The notes beneath the pieces were generated by a model, which searched no databases, was not told the DNA's origin, and saw only the letters and a list, made by a program, of their open reading frames with translations. 64,000 nucleotides of DNA from Rickettsia canadensis str. McKiel. Lineage in GTDB: Bacteria > Pseudomonadota > Alphaproteobacteria > Rickettsiales > Rickettsiaceae. Positions 58,443-64,000 of this stretch are shown in pieces. The DNA is taken from assembly GCF_000014345.1 (NCBI RefSeq), contig NC_009879.1, forward strand, positions 759,501-823,500, given 5' to 3'. A program made the position numbers and the translations under genes. Every line of letters begins with the position of its first letter. Position 1 is the first letter of the stretch.

Positions 58443-59690
58443 TTAATACTTCTTCAATAACTCAAGAGTTTTCGCAAAATCAAGTATATATTCTTCTTGT
58501 GTTTCTAAATCTTTAAGTTTTAAATTATTATTTGCTTGCTCTTCATCACCTATGAAAATAATAAATTTAGCATTTTCATTTAAAACACGCTGCATTCTTT
58601 TAGCTATTTTACCAGTGGGTTCTATAATAGTAGCAATATTTTTTGTTCGCAATTTATCTACAATTTCTAGAGCATAACAAATATTATTTTTACCTATAGG
58701 TAATACAACTACTAGACTTAATAAAGATACATTATATTCTCGCATTAAAGCAATTCGCTCAATACCGGCAGCAAAACCAATAGCCGGCATATCATCGTTA
58801 TTACCCATGATTTTAGCAAGCCCGTCATAACGTCCGCCGGCCAGAATAGTAGATTGCGTTCCAAGCTTTAAAGTCGTGAATTCAAAAGCAGTATGGCAGT
58901 AATAATCAAGCCCTCTAACCAAACGTGGATTTATTCTATATTTTACACCTAAAATATTGAGATATTTTATTAAATCCTCAAAATATTCTTTGGATTCATC
59001 GGTATAATATTCAGACAAGATCGGAGCAGCAGCTACTATTTTTTGATCAATTTCGTTTTTAGAATCAAGAATCCGCATTGGATTTTTGATCAGCCTTACT
59101 CTACTCTCTTCTGATAACTGATTTTTAAAATCATTTAGATATTCCACCAATTTTTGTTGATAAACGCTTCTTGATTCACTACATCCAAGAGAGTTAAGCT
59201 CTAAGGTAGTATCCTGCTCTATTTCGAGTGCTTTAAGTATGTCTACCGCTAACTTTAAAGTTTCGGCATCAGTCATTGCTCCTTTAGCACCGATATATTC
59301 GTAATTGAGTTGGTGGAATTGTCTTTGACGTCCTGCTTGCGGCCTATCATAGCGAAAAATAGGGCCAGTAGAGAAGAACTTTAAAGGTAATTTATGTCGT
59401 AAGTTGTTTGAGATAAAACTTCTTATAATACCAGCCGTGAACTCAGGTCTAAGCGCTACAGATTCATTGCTTTTATCTAAAAAACTATATATTTCTTTAC
59501 TGATTATGTCAGAGCTTTCGCCCATTGAACGATTGAAGACTTTAGTATACTCGAGGATAGGAGTACTCATTTGTTTATAGCCGTATAATACTCCAACATC
59601 TCTTGCTTTATTAATTATATAGTCGTGAACTTTATAATCATCCGGCAAAAGATCTTTCATGCCACGAAGTGGCTGGAGTTTATCTAGCAT
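58443..59690 (-). CDS. hisS: Histidyl-tRNA synthetase
   Basis: Class II synthetase charging tRNA-His. 415 residues. Motif 1 region [16 protein letters not shown], motif 2 [20 protein letters not shown], the histidine A loop [16 protein letters not shown] and motif 3 [13 protein letters not shown] with [11 protein letters not shown]. The anticodon-binding domain completes the C-terminus. A palindromic element lies upstream. Confidence 0.96.
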   Translation of the reverse strand: MLDKLQPLRGMKDLLPDDYKVHDYIINKARDVGVLYGYKQMSTPILEYTKVFNRSMGESSDIISKEIYSFLDKSNESVALRPEFTAGIIRSFISNNLRHKLPLKFFSTGPIFRYDRPQAGRQRQFHQLNYEYIGAKGAMTDAETLKLAVDILKALEIEQDTTLELNSLGCSESRSVYQQKLVEYLNDFKNQLSEESRVRLIKNPMRILDSKNEIDQKIVAAAPILSEYYTDESKEYFEDLIKYLNILGVKYRINPRLVRGLDYYCHTAFEFTTLKLGTQSTILAGGRYDGLAKIMGNNDDMPAIGFAAGIERIALMREYNVSLLSLVVVLPIGKNNICYALEIVDKLRTKNIATIIEPTGKIAKRMQRVLNENAKFIIFIGDEEQANNNLKLKDLETQEEYILDFAKTLELLKKY

Positions 59691-59725
59691 TTGTTTAATT
59701 TTGTTTTTGTAGTATGAGTTTTCTA

Positions 59726-59845
59726 TATCATTCCCACAGAAGCGGTAATCCAGTAACTTTTATTGTAATCCCGTGACTTGATCACGGGATCCAGTCTTTG
59801 TTAATTTTTAACTGGATACTGTCATCAAGATACGGTATATGACAT
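59726..59845. repeat. Rickettsia palindromic element with perfect inner hairpin
   Basis: The left edge ATCATTCCCACAGAAGCGG and right edge TACGGTATATGACAT belong to the element type. Inside, 59768-59790 is a perfect hairpin, ATCCCGTGA, five bases, TCACGGGAT. It separates the amino-acid permease from hisS on the same strand and may act as a weak terminator or mRNA stabiliser. Confidence 0.65.
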
Positions 59846-59852
59846 GTAACAC

Positions 59853-61253
59853 TTAATTTTGTTTTTTTTTCATAAAAAATGATCTTACAATATATAAAAC
59901 AAATATTGTAATAAACCAATATATTAATGCACGACCTGCCGTTAATAGATTAAGTTCACTGTCATATATTTGAATCAATAATAAATATGCACAAGCAATC
60001 AAAATAAACGGTACAATAATAAATACTAAAGGACATTTAAAAGGTCTTTGTACATCAGGTAACTTTATCCTAAATAATACCACTATTATTGTGACTGTGA
60101 TATAATCAATAAGTGCTCCCATTGAAGTAAATTGCGTTAATAATTCCGTAGCACAAAAGCCTCCAAGGATAGCTGCAAGAGATGCAAATATTATAATCGT
60201 AATATATGGGCTATCATATTTTGGGTGTAGTTTTGCAAAACTTTTCGGTAATAAACCGTCACGTGCAATCGCATAGAAAATACGTGACGTTCCATATATA
60301 TTCATCATTAACACCGTCATCATACCGCAAACAGCACCAGTTGCGACTATAGCAGAACCAATCTTGCTATGATTAATAGTTAAAGCATAAGCAAGCGGTT
60401 GATCGTTATTTAACTGATTAAAAGGCGCAATACCGGTAACAAGTCCTGCCATCGTTACATAAACTATAGTCGTTAAAACAAGTGAGCCTATAATACCAAT
60501 CATTATATCACGTTTTGGATTTTTACATTCCTCAGCTGCGGTTGCAATCGTTCCAAAACCTGTGAAAGCTAAGAATAAAATAGATGCACCCACTAAAACA
60601 TTACTAAAACCGAACGGTATAAAATTGTTCCAGTTAGTAGCATCGAAATGTGGAACAGCAGCAAGTATAAAGACAAATATTGCAGCCATTTTTATAAAAA
60701 CTAAAATTGCATTTAGTCGCTTACTGTCTTTAGTACCTAAATATAAAATAAACCCAATAAATACTGAAATTAAAAATGCCGGTAGATTTACTATCCCCCC
60801 GTTTGTCGGTACTGTAGTTAGCTCTTTCGGTAAGTTAATTCCACCAGCCGCTAGTATTCCCTGTATGTAACCAGACCAACCAGCCGCTACTATTCCCGCA
60901 GCAACACCAAGTTCTAATATTATAACACTACCGATCATCCAGGCGAATACTTCGCCAAATGCTACATAGGAGTAAGTATAAATACTTCCGGAAGTTGGAA
61001 GCATTGCAGCAAGTTCGGTATAAACAAGTGCTACGAAAATACAGGTAATACCTGCAATCGCATAAGATAGCATTACTGCAGGTCCTGAGTATTTAGCAGC
61101 AACTATACCGGTAACAACAAATACACCGGTACCTATCATTGAACCAAGCCCTAGTAATATTAAATCGAACGCTCCAAGCGTCTTGCTAAGACCGTTTGAG
61201 CTGCTGCCTATCTCCTTTATAGATTCAAAGCTTTTCTTCTTTAAAAAACTCAT
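59853..61253 (-). CDS. APC-family amino acid permease
   Basis: Amino-acid/polyamine/cation transporter of 466 residues with about 12 membrane helices. LGLGSMIGTGVFVVTGIVAA (helix 1, substrate-binding break), then AITCIFVALVYTELAAMLPT, and FLAFTGFGTIATAAEECKNPKRD, typical of the cationic amino-acid (CAT/YfnA-like) branch. It would import host amino acids. It lies between two palindromic elements on the minus strand. Confidence 0.9.
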   Translation of the reverse strand: MSFLKKKSFESIKEIGSSSNGLSKTLGAFDLILLGLGSMIGTGVFVVTGIVAAKYSGPAVMLSYAIAGITCIFVALVYTELAAMLPTSGSIYTYSYVAFGEVFAWMIGSVIILELGVAAGIVAAGWSGYIQGILAAGGINLPKELTTVPTNGGIVNLPAFLISVFIGFILYLGTKDSKRLNAILVFIKMAAIFVFILAAVPHFDATNWNNFIPFGFSNVLVGASILFLAFTGFGTIATAAEECKNPKRDIMIGIIGSLVLTTIVYVTMAGLVTGIAPFNQLNNDQPLAYALTINHSKIGSAIVATGAVCGMMTVLMMNIYGTSRIFYAIARDGLLPKSFAKLHPKYDSPYITIIIFASLAAILGGFCATELLTQFTSMGALIDYITVTIIVVLFRIKLPDVQRPFKCPLVFIIVPFILIACAYLLLIQIYDSELNLLTAGRALIYWFITIFVLYIVRSFFMKKKQN

Positions 61254-61294
61254 TAGTTTCTCCGTACTGTTTTATTATATAATTATTAGTTTGA

Positions 61295-61409
61295 TGTCAT
61301 TCCTGCGTATGCGAGAAGCCAATTCTTTTTGGTGTCATACCGCGACTTGATTACGGGATCCAGTCTTTTTTATTTTTTTGGACCCTGTGAATCAAATCAC
61401 AGTGTGATA
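61295..61409. repeat. Rickettsia palindromic element overlapping the mnmA stop
   Basis: TGTCATTCCTGCGTATGCGA at the left, then GTCATACCGCGACTTGATTA and CGGGATCCAGT, with GACCCTGTGAATCAAATCAC at the right end. The right 13 bp encode the last residues and TGA stop of mnmA, so the gene now ends inside the element. Confidence 0.65.
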
Positions 61410-62503
61410 ATAATATCCCTAGTAATCCAGCCACCGCCAAGTACCCTCTCGCCATCATAAATAACGCATGCTTGCCCAGGGGCAACGGCTTTTTCTTCGG
61501 ATAAAAATTTTACTTTCATTTTATCGTCACCAAGTTTACTTATTTCGGCTAAACTAGGCAGTCTTGTTGAGCGAATTTTAACGGCTACTTCTAGCTTCTC
61601 ATTATCTTTAATCTCATCTGCAAGCCAATTCACATCTTTAATTATAAATTCCTGCATATTTAGTGCGGATTCCGGTCCTACATATACTATATTATTATTA
61701 GGATCAATCTTTATCACATATAAAGGTTCATTATAAGCTATACCAAGCCCTCGACGTTGCCCTATAGTATAATTAATTATACCGCTATGCTCTCCTAGCT
61801 CAAATCCGTTTACGTGAATAATCTTACCTTTTTTACTACTACCTGGACGTATTTTATTTATTACATTCTTATAATTTCCATCAGGTACAAAACAAATATC
61901 TTGGCTGTCAGGCTTATTTGCTACCTCAAGCCCGAATTTACTAGCAAGCTTTCGTGTTTCATCCTTAGTAAACCAACCTAGAGGGAAACTTAAATAGTCT
62001 AATTGCTCTTTAGTTGTTGTAAACAAAAAATAACTCTGATCTTTTGCCGGATCAATCCCTATATGTAATTCAGCTCCGTTATCACCGTTTATTTTTCGTA
62101 CGTAATGACCGGTAGCAAGCTGAGCTGCTCCAAGCTCTTTAGCTGTTTTAATTAGATCCTTGAACTTTACCGATTTATTACATTGCACGCACGGAAGCGG
62201 TGTTTCACCTTGTAAATAGCTATCAACAAAATTTTCTATTACCGACTCTTTAAATTTGCTCTCATAATCAAGTACATAATGAGGAATACCCAGCTTATTC
62301 GCTACCATTTTAGCATCGTAAATATCCTGACCGGCACAACAGGCATTTTTTTTGCCTACTGCCATACCATGATCATATAACTGCAAGGTAATACCTATTA
62401 CGTTATATCCTTGTGCATGCAGCATTGCTGCAACTGCCGCACTATCAACACCGCCAGACATTGCAACAACTATGATAGACTGCTTATCACCTAAATTAAT
62501 CAT
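61397..62503 (-). CDS. mnmA: tRNA-specific 2-thiouridylase MnmA
   Basis: Thiolates U34 of Lys, Glu and Gln tRNAs using sulfur from IscS/TusE-type donors. 368 residues. PP-loop AMSGGVDSAAVAAMLHAQGY, CCAGQDIYDAKMVANKLGIP, catalytic cysteine in PLPCVQCNKSVKF, second Cys in DSQDICFVPDG, and C-terminal GQACVIYDGERVLGGGWI. The last two residues and the stop fall inside a palindromic element, a harmless tail change. Confidence 0.95.
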   Translation of the reverse strand: MINLGDKQSIIVVAMSGGVDSAAVAAMLHAQGYNVIGITLQLYDHGMAVGKKNACCAGQDIYDAKMVANKLGIPHYVLDYESKFKESVIENFVDSYLQGETPLPCVQCNKSVKFKDLIKTAKELGAAQLATGHYVRKINGDNGAELHIGIDPAKDQSYFLFTTTKEQLDYLSFPLGWFTKDETRKLASKFGLEVANKPDSQDICFVPDGNYKNVINKIRPGSSKKGKIIHVNGFELGEHSGIINYTIGQRRGLGIAYNEPLYVIKIDPNNNIVYVGPESALNMQEFIIKDVNWLADEIKDNEKLEVAVKIRSTRLPSLAEISKLGDDKMKVKFLSEEKAVAPGQACVIYDGERVLGGGWITRDIIITL

Positions 62504-62525
62504 AAGAACCTAAAATAAACAAGGA

Positions 62526-62554
62526 GTTATACTAGATTTATAATTAAATTACAA
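62526..62554 (-). promoter_or_regulatory. Promoter of mnmA
   Basis: On the minus strand TTGTAA (62554-62549), 17 bp and TATAAC (62531-62526) form a sigma70-type promoter about 22 bp before the mnmA start codon. AAGGAG-like bases are absent on this strand, so translation may use a weak site. Confidence 0.45.
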
Positions 62555-62608
62555 CACTATCTTTTGATATATTAAAATGCTATAATTAGCATTGTTTAAT
62601 AATTATCA

Positions 62609-62660
62609 ATTGCATCATTGCGAGCATTTGCTCGGAGCCATGGCAATCCAGCAAAAAAAT
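62609..62660. repeat. Partial palindromic repeat (GCGAGC type)
   Basis: CATTGCGAGCATTTGCTCGG followed by AGCCATGGCAATCCAGC. GCGAGC and GCTCGG-type bases form a short hairpin, and the edges resemble another Rickettsia repeat subtype (ATTGCGAG to GCAATCCAG). Single copy in the window. Confidence 0.45.
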
Positions 62661-62717
62661 AAAAAATGTGAATTTATAGCATTTGTAACTGATGTAGCCT
62701 AAAAAATTTTAAAAAAT

Positions 62718-63701
62718 ATGTTATTTAAAATATTATACAAAACAGTTGTTACATTAATACTAATTTATTTAATACTGATTATTTTAGAATATGCACGACA
62801 AGGTTTTATTAATGACTTATCACTACAAAAAGTAGATTTATCTATTCAAAATTCTATAAAAGAACCTATTTATTTAGTTTCTTATACTGATGGCCCTGAA
62901 TATATTTATCGTAATCAGAATGCAACAAATCATTATGCAATTAATAAAGGTATAGATTTCATATTTAACTATAAGAAAAAACACCTTAATCAAATATTTA
63001 TAGAAAAAAACCAAGAAATTTTTAATGAACCTACAGGAGCAGGTTTATGGCTATGGAAGCCTTATATTATACTTGAAACAATGAAAAATGCACCGGAAGG
63101 AGCTATTATAGTATATTTAGATTCAGCGTTTGTTATTAAAAAGCATATCAGTAATTTAACAAATCTTTTAGGCAATAATGATGTATTACTGGTACATGAT
63201 CGCAATCGTAAAAACGGTAGTTTTGTTAAAGGGGAAACTTTTGCTTTAATGGATTGTCTTACTGACGAATGCAGAAATGACGATCACATTTGGAGTGCTG
63301 TTATTATTGTGCGTAATACCGAGCTTTCTCGTTCTTTTATTGAAAAATGGCTAAAAAGTTGTGAAGATATTAGAATTCTTTCAGGTAAAAATTATAACAT
63401 TTACCCTAATTATAATGAATATAAATGGCATCATGCCGATCAATCAGTACTTAGCCTTATATATCACAAAAATCCACAAGCGGTTAAAGTAATAGAGTAT
63501 AAAGAAACAATGCCTTTTTTATCTTGGTTTCACCGTAAATATTCAGATAGCTCACCGTTAAAACATTGGTATAGCATATATGGTATAGAACCTATAATTA
63601 ATTTTAATACTAATGGCAAAGTTTTACCTTCTACTGCTCTTATAAATACTCCGCCGATTGTTAGACTTCGTAAATGGGTTATCGAGAATATTAGATTATA
63701 A
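62718..63701 (+). CDS. Membrane-anchored glycosyltransferase-like protein
   Basis: 327 residues. One N-terminal membrane helix (about 8-24), then a soluble domain. PTGAGLWLWKPYIILETM at about 105-122 and IIVYLDSAFVI at about 130-140 match the GxGxWxWKPyil and YxDxx blocks of GT-A-like capsular or galactosyl transferases; D135 could be part of the metal site. WHHADQSVLSLIYHK late in the protein also fits. It is alone, divergent from mnmA. The N-terminal anchor orientation is uncertain, so enzyme function is inferred. Confidence 0.6.
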   Translation: MLFKILYKTVVTLILIYLILIILEYARQGFINDLSLQKVDLSIQNSIKEPIYLVSYTDGPEYIYRNQNATNHYAINKGIDFIFNYKKKHLNQIFIEKNQEIFNEPTGAGLWLWKPYIILETMKNAPEGAIIVYLDSAFVIKKHISNLTNLLGNNDVLLVHDRNRKNGSFVKGETFALMDCLTDECRNDDHIWSAVIIVRNTELSRSFIEKWLKSCEDIRILSGKNYNIYPNYNEYKWHHADQSVLSLIYHKNPQAVKVIEYKETMPFLSWFHRKYSDSSPLKHWYSIYGIEPIINFNTNGKVLPSTALINTPPIVRLRKWVIENIRL

Positions 63702-63728
63702 AGACTATGGATAAGCCTTCTATAGTCT
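63702..63728. terminator. Hairpin after the glycosyltransferase-like gene
   Basis: AGACTATGGA (63702-63711) pairs with TCTATAGTCT (63719-63728) in a 10-bp stem (one G-T pair) with a 7-base loop, directly after the stop codon. No T-run follows, so it is only terminator-like. Confidence 0.4.
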
Positions 63729-64000
63729 AAGAGTTATCATAAAATTTCAACATCATTATCATAATTTAGCATATTAGAAATAGTTAAAAATGATTACTTA
63801 TTTGTGATTCCAATAAAATTTTAGGCATCCAATTCTATTGTTTTGATTCTGTGGTATTTTTTGTGTATTACTATAACCTAAGAGATAAATTTTATAATAA
63901 GCAATATATGGACATACTTCCTGAATGTTGCCTTTATGTAGTTTCTTAATTCCTGCACTATAATATCGAAATTTAAGATTTTCATTAGAACAAATATCTT
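63729..64000. other. End of window, nothing recognised
   Basis: About 270 A+T-rich bases with no open frame of note on either strand and no repeat arms recognised. A gene may begin beyond the edge. Confidence 0.25.

Noticed and set aside
1-64000. CRISPR array
   Set aside because: Repeats are dispersed palindromes with unlike spacing; no regular repeat-spacer series or cas genes.

Overview
This window is a very A+T-rich piece of a Rickettsia chromosome (alpha-proteobacterium, obligate intracellular). The species is not determined. Three things support the genus. Housekeeping genes are of rickettsial type (nuoE, ctaB, rpsD, gltX, topA, hslVU, tolQRA, cyaY, mltG, lpxB, hisS, mnmA). Short palindromic repeats of Rickettsia palindromic element (RPE) type lie in many gaps and in places run into coding sequence. 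There is also a high load of decaying genes. No tRNA, rRNA, CRISPR array, prophage or intact transposase was seen.

Layout. 0.2-6 kb: nuoE-yidD-mpg on +, with yidD ending inside an RPE; xseB and a large AsmA-like gene on -; rimM divergent on +. 6-11.2 kb: a decay zone with a broken Rpn-family nuclease gene, a broken second AsmA-like gene, a short element with perfect 23-bp inverted ends, and a DUF4385 gene with two compensating frameshifts. 11.2-17.3 kb: ctaB, rpsD, a glycosyltransferase, an alpha/beta hydrolase, a DUF2608 protein and an orphan HlyD-like efflux adaptor. 17.3-26.1 kb: an eight-gene minus-strand surface-polysaccharide operon. It has a 4,6-dehydratase, a 4-reductase and a 2-epimerase (a UDP-N-acetyl-deoxyhexosamine route, probably UDP-QuiNAc), four glycosyltransferases and a methyltransferase. 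26.7-35.5 kb: ruvX, a phosphoethanolamine transferase, an SPFH protein, a peroxiredoxin, broken dprA, topA and gltX. 35.7-38.1 kb: a second decay zone with M61-peptidase and DUF2608 remnants. 38.1-45.8 kb: cyaY, mltG, a small coiled-coil membrane protein, lpxB, a broken Rpn gene, broken yifB/comM, hslU, hslV and a DUF2628 protein. 45.9-52.9 kb: HIT protein, asd, a type I secretion ABC/adaptor pair, an MFS transporter and an HD hydrolase. 53-58.4 kb: CPBP-protease remnant, tolQRA, then 2.5 kb of decay. 58.4-63.7 kb: hisS, an amino-acid permease, mnmA and a membrane-anchored glycosyltransferase-like protein.

How the genes fit together. Much of the intact accessory content serves the envelope: the O-antigen-like sugar and transferase operon, lpxB (lipid A), an EptA-like lipid A modifier, tolQRA, mltG, AsmA-like proteins and type I secretion. 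The broken genes include two linked to DNA uptake (dprA, yifB/comM) and several nucleases or proteases, as expected from reductive evolution in a host-restricted bacterium.

The most notable structural signals are the following. Several RPE loci are nested, with one inverted-repeat pair inside another. RPE sequence forms the 3' end of yidD and supplies the stop codon of mnmA. A short MITE-like element has perfect terminal repeats. The DUF4385 reading frame was broken and then restored by a second shift.
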